Positions 34,386-43,291 are shown, numbered from the stretch's first letter. The stretch: 62,703 bases of DNA from Phormidium sp. FACHB-1136 (GCF_014697375.1 NZ_JACJRS010000026.1:1-62703); one strand, 5' to 3'. Numbers and translations: made by a program. Notes: a model not told the origin generated them from the letters alone.

Positions 34386-34527
34386 TGCGACCCTACTGCA
34401 CAGGCGATGGGGTTGGCAGTGGACAGTGGCACAAGGTGGCGATCCGGGGCCGACGATTCCGCCTGGGATCGATTACCCTGATGGTTAGATTTGCCTTGTA
34501 CACTAAAACTGCCGCGTTAGAACTGCT

Positions 34528-35412
34528 GTGCTCAAACGGATTTCTCTGCTAGCTGCCCTGGCCCTGAGCGGTTTCCTGATCGCTCCCCAGCCTTCCAAGG
34601 CCCAGGCTCTCACCCCCTATGTGTTGCCCCTAGACTACGAGCTGATGACCGAGCAGGGGCGCTATCTGGCCAGCGAGGCTCAGCAATTAGCCGAATATCG
34701 GCAGTTTAACCAAGCCTTGACCCTGGCCCAACTGGCGGTTCAACTAGCCCCCAACGATGCCCAGGTGTTGGCTCTGCTGGGGGGGCTGTATCTCCAGTCT
34801 GGCGACACCGAACGCGCCCTTGCCCTGCTCACCCAGGCTAATACCATCTCCCCTGAAGAACCGCGCATCCTGTTTGCCTTGGGGTCGGCCCATATCCAAA
34901 AGAAAGACTACCTTCAGGCTAGCCGCTACCTAGAGCGGGGTTTGCGCCGCGAGCCCAACAACGCCAACGCCCTTTTTGATCTCGGCAATGCCTATCTCCT
35001 GCTGCAACAGTACGGCGAAGCCATTGCCCGCTATACCGCCTCGGTGCAGGCCCAGGACGACTTTTGGCCCTCGGTCAACAACATTGGCTTAGTGCTATAC
35101 GAGCAGGGGGACGCCACCGCCGCCGTGGCTAAGTGGGAAGAAGCGCTGGCCTTGGCCGGAGGGGAAGAGCCCGAACCCAAACTGGCGATTGCCGTGGTTC
35201 GCTATGCCGAGGGTAATTGTCGGGCGGTCGCCAATGCGGGCAGTAGCCAATGCCAGCAAGCATTAGCCATGGGCATGACCGCCCTAGAACAAGATAGCCG
35301 CTACGCTGACGAGGAGTTTCTCCGCCAAAACCTGTGGGGCAATCGGTTGATGGAAACGACCCAGCAGTTTTTTAATACCCCTGCGGTGCGCAGCTTAATT
35401 GCTGAACTTTAG
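34528..35412 (+). CDS. Exported TPR-repeat protein
   Basis: 294 residues. A signal peptide (LKRISLLAALALSGFLIA, cleavage near SKAQA) is followed by four to five tetratricopeptide repeats (RQFNQALTLAQLAVQLAPND; LYLQSGDTERALALLTQANT; AHIQKKDYLQASRYLERGLR; AYLLLQQYGEAIARYTASVQ). It is a probable periplasmic protein-interaction scaffold. The start is GTG at 34528. The nearby SPFH gene follows 90 bp downstream on the same strand. Confidence 0.85.
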   Translation: MLKRISLLAALALSGFLIAPQPSKAQALTPYVLPLDYELMTEQGRYLASEAQQLAEYRQFNQALTLAQLAVQLAPNDAQVLALLGGLYLQSGDTERALALLTQANTISPEEPRILFALGSAHIQKKDYLQASRYLERGLRREPNNANALFDLGNAYLLLQQYGEAIARYTASVQAQDDFWPSVNNIGLVLYEQGDATAAVAKWEEALALAGGEEPEPKLAIAVVRYAEGNCRAVANAGSSQCQQALAMGMTALEQDSRYADEEFLRQNLWGNRLMETTQQFFNTPAVRSLIAEL

Positions 35413-35502
35413 GCTGGGAATCGTGAGTCTTCCTAACGAATTTCTGCCAACCGAGGCAATCCTCGATACGGTAGAGGAGCAGCGTGATGTGGAGAGACGC
35501 CC

Positions 35503-36357
35503 TTGAAATCGGCTTCGGTAAACTGGCAACCTGTGATTCTGAGCTTTTTAGCCATTGTGGGCTTAGCCTTAGTCACCAGTAGCTTTGTGATTATTAACCC
35601 TGGTCAGGCGGGGGTGTTGAGCATTCTAGGCAAGGCCCAGGACGGGGCTTTGCTAGAGGGGTTGCACCTCAAGCCGCCCCTGGTGTCCACGGTGGATGTC
35701 TATGATGTGACGGTACAAAAGTTTGAGGTTCCGGCCCAGAGTTCCACGAAAGATCTTCAGGATTTGTCGGGCCGCTTTGCTATTAACTTTCGCCTTGACC
35801 CCACCGAGGTGGTCAATATTCGCCGCACCCAGGGCACCCTAGAAAACCTGGTGTCTAAAATTGTCGCGCCCCAAACCCAGGAATCCTTTAAGATTGCTGC
35901 GGCCCGCCGTACGGTCGAGGAAGCCATTACCCAGCGGTCAGAACTCAAGCAGGACTTTGACGATGCCCTCACCTCCCGGCTTGCCAAGTACGGCATCCTG
36001 GTATTGGATACCAGCGTGGTGGATCTCACCTTTTCCACCGAGTTTGCCAAGGCCGTAGAGGATAAGCAAATTGCCGAGCAACGCGCCCGCCGTGCCGTCT
36101 ACATTGCCCAGGAGGCCGAGCAGGAGGCCCAGGCCGAGGTGAACCGTGCCAAGGGTCGAGCCGAGGCCCAGCGCCTCATTGCCGAAACCCTAAAGGCCCA
36201 GGGTGGCCAACTGGTGCTGCAAAAGGAAGCCATTGAAGCCTGGAAGGCCGGAGGATCCCTCGTACCCCAGGTGCTCGTGATTGGCGACGGCCAGGGCAGC
36301 AGCGTCCCCTTTATCTACAACCTCAATGCTCCTGCGGCGGGTGCCAATCCAGGCTAG
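35503..36357 (+). CDS. Prohibitin/SPFH-domain membrane protein
   Basis: 284 residues. An N-terminal hydrophobic anchor (VILSFLAIVGLALVTSSFVI) precedes the SPFH domain beginning NPGQAGVLSILGKAQDG, with STKDLQDLSGRFAINFRLDP and LVSKIVAPQTQESFKIAAAR. A long C-terminal coiled-coil follows (QEAEQEAQAEVNRAKGRAEA). Prohibitin-type proteins form ring oligomers in the plasma or thylakoid membrane and modulate protease complexes such as FtsH; that role is inferred. The start is TTG 35503, preceded by a GGAGAG ribosome site at normal spacing. Confidence 0.9.
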   Translation: MKSASVNWQPVILSFLAIVGLALVTSSFVIINPGQAGVLSILGKAQDGALLEGLHLKPPLVSTVDVYDVTVQKFEVPAQSSTKDLQDLSGRFAINFRLDPTEVVNIRRTQGTLENLVSKIVAPQTQESFKIAAARRTVEEAITQRSELKQDFDDALTSRLAKYGILVLDTSVVDLTFSTEFAKAVEDKQIAEQRARRAVYIAQEAEQEAQAEVNRAKGRAEAQRLIAETLKAQGGQLVLQKEAIEAWKAGGSLVPQVLVIGDGQGSSVPFIYNLNAPAAGANPG

Positions 36358-36412
36358 GGACGGTTGTCATTCCATCAGGCCGTCAGATCAAGCCCTAATT
36401 TGTCCTGTCACC

Positions 36413-36438
36413 CAACAAGGGGCTTAAGCCCCTTGTTG
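36413..36438. repeat. Perfect 26-bp palindrome
   Basis: The sequence is fully self-complementary around CTTAAG (arms CAACAAGGGGCTT). It lies in the convergent gap between the SPFH gene and rodZ, with no T tract. A near-copy (GGCAAGGGGCTTAAGCCTCT...) occurs at 50159-50182, so it belongs to a dispersed palindrome family. Confidence 0.8.
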
Positions 36439-36487
36439 AGACAGCGAGGGTTACGACCACCTGCCAGGTCTATGCCGTGGACGCGCC

Positions 36488-37279
36488 CTAGGGGGCGAGG
36501 CTCAGAATATTGGCGGGGGAGTAGGTGACTTCCTTCACCGTGCCCGGTTGGCCCAGGGGTTCTGCCTGCTGGTTGTTGTAGCTGATGACGACGGCCCCTG
36601 CATTGCCTGCCCGAATCGTGAGCGCCTGATCCGCTGTCCACAGCCGACTGTCACCCGGTTGCAGGATCCCTTCAAAGGTCGTGCTGCCGTCGGTGGTCAC
36701 CCGCATCCAAGATTGGGCGGTGAGGGTTGTTTTAACTTCGATGGGGGCGCTGGGTTCGCTCACCTCCGGGACAACCTCAGGAGCAACGGGAGCCGTCGGA
36801 GTTGCCGGGGCATCTACGGAGTTCAGGGGATCCAGGGGCGGCAACGTGGTCGTTTCTGGGGTGGTTTGCCTGAGCAGGTGGGACAACCCACTGACCGCCG
36901 CCAACAGAACCACAAAGTAGGCCGCATAGAGATGGAGCGGGCGCAGTTGGGCCGCTGGAGAATCTTTCCAGGATCGAATTTTGACCTTGGGTGGGGCAAA
37001 AAACTGGCTGGCTAGGGTCTCCCCATCCAGACCGAGGGCATCACCGTAGCGTCGCAGCAATCCCCGAACATAGACAGGTTCGGGAAGGTCGTCTAGCTTC
37101 CCCTGCTCTATGGCCGCCAGCAAACTGGCCCGAATCAAAGTCTTACTGGCCATCACCTCTAGGGAATGGCCTTGATCCTGACGGGCAGTCTGTAACAATT
37201 TCCCCAATTCAATGAGTTGGGGCCGATACAGACCGTTAGAATCAACCAACTGTTTCGTCTTCATACAGGGAGCATTCAC
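36488..37279 (-). CDS. rodZ: RodZ-like helix-turn-helix membrane protein
   Basis: 263 residues. A cytoplasmic HTH (LGKLLQTARQDQGHSLEVMA, SKTLIRASLLAAIEQG, LPEPVYVRGLLRRYGDALGL) is followed by one membrane helix (LHLYAAYFVVLLAAVSGLSH, about 114-133), a Pro/Thr-rich linker and a periplasmic DUF4115 domain (LTAQSWMRVTTDGSTTFEGI...). This layout is RodZ, which links MreB filaments to wall synthesis for rod shape. The GTG start at 37279 overlaps the upstream stop codon by one base, consistent with translational coupling to the pseudouridine synthase. ATG 37264 is an alternative. Confidence 0.85.
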   Translation of the reverse strand: MNAPCMKTKQLVDSNGLYRPQLIELGKLLQTARQDQGHSLEVMASKTLIRASLLAAIEQGKLDDLPEPVYVRGLLRRYGDALGLDGETLASQFFAPPKVKIRSWKDSPAAQLRPLHLYAAYFVVLLAAVSGLSHLLRQTTPETTTLPPLDPLNSVDAPATPTAPVAPEVVPEVSEPSAPIEVKTTLTAQSWMRVTTDGSTTFEGILQPGDSRLWTADQALTIRAGNAGAVVISYNNQQAEPLGQPGTVKEVTYSPANILSLAP

Positions 37280-38067
37280 TAAAACGGCGACGTACCAACT
37301 AAAGACCGCAAGGATGGCCGTGGGACCGTCGGTTGAACCTCTGACTCAGCTAATAATGCCCTAATTTCGACCGATGATAAAGATCGGTAAGCCCCCCTTT
37401 TCAGTTTACCCAGCCGAACTGGCCCCACGGCTAGGCGATGGAGGTGTAGCACCCGGTGACCTAGGACTTCGGCCACACGGCGAATTTGGCGATTGCGACC
37501 CTCCCACAGGGTGATTTCTAACTCGGTGCTTTGGGCGGTGGGAGTACCCATCACCAAGACCCCTGCCGGACGGGTCATGCGGCCATCGAGTTCCAGACCC
37601 CGTCGCCAGGTTTCCAGGGTTGCGGACGACACCCGACCCTCCAACCGCACCCGATAGACCTTGGCAATGTCGTGTTTGGGATGGGTGAGGCGGTAGGTGA
37701 AGTCGCCGTCGTTGGTCAGAATCAAGGCTCCGGTGGAGTAGGTATCGAGCCGCCCCACGGGATGCAGCCCCAAGGTCTGAAGGTGAGATGGCAGGGCATC
37801 TAAGACCGTCGGGCGACCCTCTGGATCGGCACAGGTAGAAACCATACCCAGGGGCTTATTTAGCAACAGGTAGCAGGACTGGGGCCGTTGCTGAGGCTCT
37901 AGGGGGCGCTGATCCACCGCCACTTGGTCGTGGGCGAGGTCTACCTTTTGGCCTAGGTGGGCCGGAACACCGTTCACGGTTACACGCCCCGCCAAAATCC
38001 AGGCCTCAGCTTTTCGCCGCGAGGCCAGACCATGCTGGGCCAATAGCTTTTGAAGGCGTTCTGCCAT
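37279..38067 (-). CDS. RsuA/RluB-type rRNA pseudouridine synthase
   Basis: 262 residues. An N-terminal S4 domain (RLQKLLAQHGLASRRKAEAW, then AGRVTVNGVPAHLGQKV) precedes the catalytic domain with the conserved Asp in PVGRLDTYSTGALILTNDGD (about 123-142) and the later LWEGRNRQIRRVAEVLGHRV. It isomerises a uridine in 23S or 16S rRNA. Whether it is RluB-, RluE- or RsuA-like is not resolvable, with RluB the more likely by length and S4 domain. It is translationally coupled to rodZ downstream. Confidence 0.9.
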   Translation of the reverse strand: MAERLQKLLAQHGLASRRKAEAWILAGRVTVNGVPAHLGQKVDLAHDQVAVDQRPLEPQQRPQSCYLLLNKPLGMVSTCADPEGRPTVLDALPSHLQTLGLHPVGRLDTYSTGALILTNDGDFTYRLTHPKHDIAKVYRVRLEGRVSSATLETWRRGLELDGRMTRPAGVLVMGTPTAQSTELEITLWEGRNRQIRRVAEVLGHRVLHLHRLAVGPVRLGKLKRGAYRSLSSVEIRALLAESEVQPTVPRPSLRSLVGTSPF

Positions 38068-38212
38068 GGGGGTTAAACCGCAATTGCATGGGTCAGTTTA
38101 CTATTATAGCAATTGTTCTATAGGTATAAGTTCTTAGGTAACCCATCCAGCCAACTAGGGCTAGGCCCAGATGTACCCTGCAATGTTCTCCGGAGTCCGT
38201 TAGAGGATCCGC

Positions 38213-39559
38213 CTAGGGCAATAGGGGCGGTTGGGATTGGGGGAGGGTGAGGCGCAACCAGGCTCCACCGAGGTCGGGATGATTGGCGGCGGCGATGGTG
38301 CCACCGTGGGCTTCGACGATTTGGTGAACGATGGCCAACCCCAGACCCGTTCCCTGGCCCAGGTCGGAGGTGGCGGCATCGGTGGTGAGGGTGCTACGGC
38401 TACGGGAGGGGTCGGATCGGTAGAAGCGATCAAAGATGTGGGGCAAATCCTTGGCTAGAAATCCCGTGCCACTGTCGATGACATCCAAGTGGAAGGTTGG
38501 ATCGGCGTCAGGGTCAGATGCGGTGACGGACGGCGTTAGGCAGACCCAGATCGTGGCGGCGGCGGGGCTGTGTTTAATGGCATTGTCCATCAAGTTCAGC
38601 AGCACCCGATGGAAGAGGGTTTCGTCAAGGGTGACCAGACACTGGCTGGGGCCTTGGTAGTCTAGGCGGATTTGTTTGACCTGGGCCAGGGGTTCTAGGC
38701 TGTGCCATGCCGACTGAATCATCGGCGGCAGATCAACGGATTTGAGGGTTAGTCCTTGGAATGGACTGCCCTGCAATCGGCTGAGGTTGAGTAGATCCTC
38801 CACCAAGTTGCTCAGGCGAATGGTTTCGTTGATGAGGCGATCCAGCCAAATCTTGAGCGATGAATCCACCCTGGGCTGAAGGGTTTCGGCCACCAGGCGA
38901 ATGGAGGTGAGGGGGGTTTTGAGTTCGTGGGCCACATCGGAGGTCCAGCGATCCCGCTGCTGCACCAGCAGGGCCGCCTCCTGGCGATTCTCCAAAAAGA
39001 CCCCCACCTCGCGATCCCCCAAGGGCAGGGCATAGCCTCGCAGCGGGTAGGTGGGCTTTTCCTTGGGATGGAGGGGATCGGGGGAAATTTGGTACAGCAT
39101 CCATTCCCGCTGGCAGGGCTGTTGCTGATCGCGGGCCTCATCAATCAGGGCATCCAATTCGTAGGAACGGGCCACCTCCAAGAGCAACCGTCGCTGCTGC
39201 ATGGGCCTCGCCAAGGGCTGACTGATGTGTAACAGCCGGGTGGCCTCTTCGTTGCACCAAATGAGCTGATTTTCCTCATCCACCTGCAAATAGCCCACCG
39301 GAGCCACCTGGAGGATCCGTTCTAGGGTGTCGCGGCTGGTGCCCAACTGATCGATCTGCTCCTGCTGTTCGGGATGGGCGGCGATCAGTTGTTCAACGCG
39401 CCCTTGGGCCACGGCCCAGGATGACGTTCGCAGCAGAGCCAGAATGCGTCGCTGGCGACTCCGTTGCCGGAGACATGGCCACCCCAGCACCAGAACGCCC
39501 GTTAACAGGCCCATAAAATACCAAAAAACTGCCACAGACAAAGGGTTAATAAGGGCCAA
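38213..39559 (-). CDS. Membrane-anchored PAS sensor histidine kinase (SphS/PhoR-like)
   Basis: 448 residues. One N-terminal helix (LSVAVFWYFMGLLTGVLVLG) is followed by a basic loop, a short coiled segment and a PAS domain (ERILQVAPVGYLQVDEENQL..., about 80-190). HisKA follows with WTSDVAHELKTPLTSIRLVA (His near 213), then N box LLNLMDNAIKHS, G1 DVIDSGTGFLAKD, F box HIFDRFYR and G2 GQGTGLGLAIVHQIV. The single-helix, PAS, PhoR-class layout resembles cyanobacterial SphS, the phosphate-starvation sensor. There is no response-regulator gene next to it, so this identity is tentative. Confidence 0.8.
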   Translation of the reverse strand: MALINPLSVAVFWYFMGLLTGVLVLGWPCLRQRSRQRRILALLRTSSWAVAQGRVEQLIAAHPEQQEQIDQLGTSRDTLERILQVAPVGYLQVDEENQLIWCNEEATRLLHISQPLARPMQQRRLLLEVARSYELDALIDEARDQQQPCQREWMLYQISPDPLHPKEKPTYPLRGYALPLGDREVGVFLENRQEAALLVQQRDRWTSDVAHELKTPLTSIRLVAETLQPRVDSSLKIWLDRLINETIRLSNLVEDLLNLSRLQGSPFQGLTLKSVDLPPMIQSAWHSLEPLAQVKQIRLDYQGPSQCLVTLDETLFHRVLLNLMDNAIKHSPAAATIWVCLTPSVTASDPDADPTFHLDVIDSGTGFLAKDLPHIFDRFYRSDPSRSRSTLTTDAATSDLGQGTGLGLAIVHQIVEAHGGTIAAANHPDLGGAWLRLTLPQSQPPLLP

Positions 39560-39646
39560 GCCATCCCAAAGCAGCCTCGCACCGGAGACCCTGGGGTCTG
39601 CACCACCAAGTCATGCCGCCCAGGACGCCGCCTTCAAGCTTATCGC

Positions 39647-39671
39647 AAAAAAAAGCACCCCCCAGGGGTGC
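39647..39671 (-). terminator. Rho-independent terminator of the DUF4278 gene
   Basis: On the minus strand GCACCCC and GGGGTGC form a 7-bp stem with a 3-nt loop and are followed by eight T residues. It lies 87 bp downstream of the DUF4278 stop codon. Confidence 0.85.
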
Positions 39672-39757
39672 TCAAACGAGATGAGATGAGCAAAACTTCA
39701 ATCCAGTGACCTATATCAGGACTCCTAGGCTTCGATTAAAACTTTTCTGACTAGGGT

Positions 39758-39928
39758 CTAGCGTACCCATGCGCCACGATACTTCAGCCCCTGGGCATGG
39801 TCGGCCTTGGCATTCTTAGCCAGATGACGGGTGGCCACAGCACCGCGATAGCGACCAATCACTTCTTCAGACATTTCAACCGCTGCTTGGGTGGGGTTGT
39901 AGGTGATGCCACGATACATTAGGGACAT
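39758..39928 (-). CDS. DUF4278 small protein, 56 aa
   Basis: ATG 39926-39928 to TAG 39758-39760. The product starts MSLMYRGITYNPTQAAVEMS and ends LKYRGAWVR. The core Y-R-G-x-x-Y and late Y-R-G motifs define DUF4278, a family of short cyanobacterial proteins often linked to stress or high-light induced transcripts; no molecular function is known. A consensus AAGGAG-like site (GGAGAGGCGATT) precedes the start, and a clear terminator follows, so it is a well-formed monocistronic unit. Confidence 0.88.
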   Translation of the reverse strand: MSLMYRGITYNPTQAAVEMSEEVIGRYRGAVATRHLAKNAKADHAQGLKYRGAWVR

Positions 39929-40202
39929 AATCGCCTCTCCTTAGTGGAATATGAAGGGATAAACAGAGGCGCGTTCCTTCGAGCTAAGCTCTACTTCCGT
40001 CTCCAAAGGTCGATCACGATAGCGGCAACTAAATTTGGAGATGAACGTTATTTCTGTATGTATTGTTACCGTTTACGCTGGATTTGTCAAACTCAATGTC
40101 AGCAAACACTCACTAAGCCGATGCCCCACTCCCTCGACACCTGAAACCCTATCCGTTGGTAGCGTCTTGGGCTGTCTTGGGCTATCAACGGGCGCTTCAC
40201 CC

Positions 40203-41030
40203 ATGCAACATCTCGCCTTAGGTTTTGCCATGCACGGCCCCATTCCTCCCCACCGTTTTTTTCCCTACCTCACCTGGACTGAGATTGAAGCCATGCCCCA
40301 CCGGGATCAGGTGGTGATTGTGCAGCCCATGGGAGCCATTGAACAGCATGGCCCCCACCTGCCCCTGGTGGTGGATAGCGCCATTGCCACCACGGTGTTG
40401 GGCCATGCCCTGGCGCGGCTGGATGAGACGATTCCGGCCTACAGTTTGCCGCCCCTGTACTACGGCAAATCCAACGAGCACTGGCATTTTCCGGGTACCA
40501 TCACCCTGTCGGCGGAAACCCTGCTGCGGGTGATCACCGAGGTGGCCGAAAGCCTTTATCGGGCTGGGTTTCGCAAATTGGTGCTGCTGAATGCCCACGG
40601 TGGCCAGCCCCAGGTCTTGGAAATCGTCGCCCGCGATTTGCACTTGGCCTATCCTGACCTGATGGTGTTTCCGCTATTTGTGTGGGCGGTGCCCAATGCG
40701 GCGGTGGATCTGCTGCCCCCCCAGGAGCTAGAACTGGGCATCCATGCCGGGGATGCTGAAACCAGCCTGATGCTGTCGATCTTGCCCGACCAGGTACGGA
40801 TGGACAAGGCCCAGGCCGAATTTCCCCAGAATTTGCCCACCAACACCTGGCTCACCATGGAAGGGGCACTGCCCTTTGCCTGGGTGACGCAAGACCTCAG
40901 CCAAAGCGGCGTGCTGGGCGACCCCACCGTGGCCACCGCCGCCAAGGGGGATCAGTTGTTGGAGTCCCTGGTACAGGGTTGGGTGACGGTGCTGGGGGAT
41001 ATTCATCGGTTTCAGCAGCCCCACGCCTAA
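40203..41030 (+). CDS. Creatininase-family amidohydrolase
   Basis: 275 residues from ATG 40203 (an inner ATG at 40230 is also plausible). The family's metal-binding pattern is visible: QPMGAIEQHGPHLPLVVDSA (Glu and His ligands, about 48-67), NAHGGQPQVL (His, about 149-158) and GIHAGDAETSLMLSI (His-x2-Asp-x-Glu, about 197-211). Relatives hydrolyse cyclic amides such as creatinine or act in riboflavin and F420 synthesis (MftE-like formamidase); the substrate here is unknown. The upstream open frame to 40035 is not conserved-looking. Confidence 0.87.
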   Translation: MQHLALGFAMHGPIPPHRFFPYLTWTEIEAMPHRDQVVIVQPMGAIEQHGPHLPLVVDSAIATTVLGHALARLDETIPAYSLPPLYYGKSNEHWHFPGTITLSAETLLRVITEVAESLYRAGFRKLVLLNAHGGQPQVLEIVARDLHLAYPDLMVFPLFVWAVPNAAVDLLPPQELELGIHAGDAETSLMLSILPDQVRMDKAQAEFPQNLPTNTWLTMEGALPFAWVTQDLSQSGVLGDPTVATAAKGDQLLESLVQGWVTVLGDIHRFQQPHA

Positions 41031-41034
41031 CGAA

Positions 41035-41066
41035 TTCCCCCCTTTTTAAGGGGGGCTAGGGGGGAT
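41035..41066. repeat. Short dispersed palindrome
   Basis: CCCCCCTTTTTAAGGGGGGC is followed by TAGGGGGGATC. It is the core of the G/C-run palindrome family found at 4571, 15548, 29065 and 53948, here just downstream of the creatininase-like gene. Confidence 0.7.
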
Positions 41067-41146
41067 CGATTCCCTATTCCCGATATCGTCTACGTCAAAG
41101 ACTTATGTGTACACAGTAGCCGTCCTGAGGGGATGGGTGGGCGAAC

Positions 41147-42208
41147 CTAGCGCAGGCGAGCCCCTCGGTAGCGCATTTCCCGCTTGAGGACGTTTTGCTG
41201 CACGAAGCTGGGCATATCGCCCTGGTGACCCATCAAAATCACCGAATCCCCCTGGGCCAGGTAGGTGGTGCGGGGAGGATGGATGATCACCTCGCCATCG
41301 GCCCGCCGCAGGGCCACGGTGATGAAGGTGCCTTGGCCTTTGACTTCGATGTCGCCAATGGTGCCGCCGATTAGGGAAGAGTTCGCCTCGATGACAATTT
41401 CATTGAGCTGGATATCCAGTTCGGCCAAAAATTCGTTGAGCCCTTGGTGGCCGTTGGTTTGGGATAAAAAGTCTACAGCGGAGGGATGGGTGATCAGGTG
41501 GGCGAGGCGGAGGGCGCTAATGCTGGCGGGCAACACCACATGGTTGGCTCCGGCGAGGCGCAGCTTTTTTTCGGTGGAGGGCAGTTCGCCCCGGGCCAGG
41601 ATCATCAGGTTGGGGTTCATTTCGCGGGCGGTGAGGGTGATGAAGACGTTGGCGGCATCGTTGGGTAGCACCGTGGCCAGGGACTTGGCCCGATGGATGC
41701 CCACGGCCTCTAGCACCGCTTCGTCGGTGGCGTTGCCCTGGTACATCAGATAGCCTTGCTCCTGGGCCTGGGCGGATCGGGCGGGGTCGCTATCCACCAC
41801 AATGAAGGACTGATGATCGGCCTTGAGCTTGCGGGCCACCAGTTGGCCAATGCGGCCAAACCCGCAGATGATGACGTGCTGGTCGAGGTTTTCAATGTCC
41901 TTGGTCATACGTTTGAGGTTGAGGGCACGGTGAATTTCCCCTTCGGTAATCAGTTGCACGAAGCCGGAGACGGTGTAGGCCACCGATAGGGCTCCGGCTA
42001 CAATCACAAAAATAGTAAACAGCTTGAGGATGGGAGATGTCAGGGGTTTGACTTCCCCATAGCCCACCCCAAAGATGGTAATTACCACCATATACACGGC
42101 GTCGAGGAAGCCCCAGCCCGCCATCATGTAGCCCGACACCGCAAACAGGATCGTCAGCGAAAAGAAGACGATGCCAATCACAATGCGCTTAAAGGAGCTA
42201 GTCCGCAT
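41147..42208 (-). CDS. Potassium channel with RCK (TrkA-N/TrkA-C) domains
   Basis: 353 residues. Two membrane helices (IVIGIVFFSLTILFAVSGYM and LKLFTIFVIVAGALSVAYTV) flank a pore loop, VVITIFGVGYGEVKPL. A cytoplasmic TrkA-N domain follows with the nucleotide-binding HVIICGFGRIGQLVARKL (about 112-129), then TrkA-C. The selectivity filter reads G-V-G-Y-G-E instead of the usual T-V-G-Y-G-D, which may alter gating or selectivity but occurs in some cyanobacterial channels as I recall. Intact and monocistronic. Confidence 0.88.
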   Translation of the reverse strand: MRTSSFKRIVIGIVFFSLTILFAVSGYMMAGWGFLDAVYMVVITIFGVGYGEVKPLTSPILKLFTIFVIVAGALSVAYTVSGFVQLITEGEIHRALNLKRMTKDIENLDQHVIICGFGRIGQLVARKLKADHQSFIVVDSDPARSAQAQEQGYLMYQGNATDEAVLEAVGIHRAKSLATVLPNDAANVFITLTAREMNPNLMILARGELPSTEKKLRLAGANHVVLPASISALRLAHLITHPSAVDFLSQTNGHQGLNEFLAELDIQLNEIVIEANSSLIGGTIGDIEVKGQGTFITVALRRADGEVIIHPPRTTYLAQGDSVILMGHQGDMPSFVQQNVLKREMRYRGARLR

Positions 42209-42242
42209 TCCGACCTCAGGCGTTTAGGACGGATTGACTCAG

Positions 42243-42356
42243 TGATACTAAATCCGGCTCGTTTACCCCCGGCATTATCAGTGGGCGAGGAGACCTCGCC
42301 CCTACCGTTTTTGGGGCCGGGAATCAGGGTTTTTCAATTTGGATTTGGCATGACTC
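42243..42356. repeat. Dispersed repeat, second full copy
   Basis: ATACTAAATCCGGCTCGTTT, then GGCGAGGAGACCTCGCCCCT and GGGCCGGGAATCAGGGTTTT. It parallels 4445-4560 along its length with about 80 % agreement by eye and is related to the inverted short copy at 27018-27078. Confidence 0.78.
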
Positions 42357-42475
42357 ATCGATTCATCAACCTATGCGGCACCCACCTAATCGGCCTGATT
42401 ATAGGCGAATGCGGTCGTTGCGATGGTATCCCGGCTTGCATCCTTGGGAACGACCTGGCTTGAAGGGAAATGGCC

Positions 42476-43114
42476 CTAGCTTTGGGCCACCTCGGCGGCG
42501 AGAAGCTTGAGAATTTGCAGGGTTTGGGCCAACCCGTCATCTTGGTCAAGGATAAATTCCCGCGAGCGGGCAAAGCGGGGTACCCCTTGCCATTGGAGCT
42601 TGATAAAGATAAAGCTGCCGCCGTTGGTCACCAGGCCGTAAAGGGGCCGATGGGGATCGGGAACCGTCAACATGTAGCCCAACACCTGGGGAATGCCCAC
42701 CTTGAGGGAAAACTCCGCCCGCTTGGCTTCAATCACCAACACCCAGAGCTGTTCCAGCAGCACCAGCACATCCAGCCGCCCTCGCAGGATCACCTCCGCC
42801 TCTTGGGCGACAATTTCCACCGTTTTTTCTGTAGTGACATAGAACGGCGGCAAAAACAGCCCTGCCAAATCGAGCAGCGGGGCCACAATCGCCAGCTTGA
42901 CGGTGTTTTCCAGGAGGGATCGCCGCTCCAGGTTGGCATAGGCCGCTTTCACCCGATCCAGCCTAGCCCGTTCATCGCCGCTGAGGGCTGGCCATGGCCG
43001 CTGCCATTCCCCAAAAAAAGCGGCTTCCTGCACCTCTTCCAGGCCAAAGCGTTGCTCTAGATCAAGTTGCTCTAGATCAAATAGAGTGAGTTGCTCAATG
43101 GCGACCGTCTGCAT
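42476..43114 (-). CDS. PD-(D/E)xK-type nuclease-like protein
   Basis: 212 residues. The central motif LRGRLDVLVLLEQLWVLVIE followed by AKR (about 113-135) places Asp and E-x-K on adjacent strands, the arrangement of type-I restriction HsdR N-terminal and related PD-(D/E)xK nuclease folds. SLLENTVKLAIVAPLLDLAG precedes it. Many such stand-alone proteins are annotated as 'restriction endonuclease subunit R' in cyanobacteria without a methylase partner, and none is adjacent here. Nuclease activity is inferred, not shown. The gene is divergent from the HAS-barrel-like ORF. Confidence 0.75.
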   Translation of the reverse strand: MQTVAIEQLTLFDLEQLDLEQRFGLEEVQEAAFFGEWQRPWPALSGDERARLDRVKAAYANLERRSLLENTVKLAIVAPLLDLAGLFLPPFYVTTEKTVEIVAQEAEVILRGRLDVLVLLEQLWVLVIEAKRAEFSLKVGIPQVLGYMLTVPDPHRPLYGLVTNGGSFIFIKLQWQGVPRFARSREFILDQDDGLAQTLQILKLLAAEVAQS

Positions 43115-43291
43115 GGATTTCAGTCCCGCAATGCTGCCGTATTAGACTCAGTATACGTTTGCGATCAGGATAAGTCTGCGATCCGTTGGCGCTGGGTAGG
43201 GATTGGCCTCCGTCTCAGGCGATGGGTCTCAGGCCATCTAGTCTCAGGCGATAATGATCGGCAGCTCCGTTGCAATGGTTGGATTGGCCCT

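Noticed and set aside
34239-34481. 80-codon plus-strand frame starting MAKPAPDRNFSG
   Set aside because: It runs through a strong terminator hairpin and its C-terminal half is encoded by the stem; composition and lack of motifs suggest chance. A small RNA is more likely.
36413-36438. Terminator for the SPFH gene
   Set aside because: A perfect palindrome but with no T tract on either side, and a near-copy occurs elsewhere as a dispersed repeat.
43091-43291. Longer N-terminus of the HAS-barrel-like ORF
   Set aside because: The extra 67 residues overlap the divergent nuclease-like gene and look non-coding.
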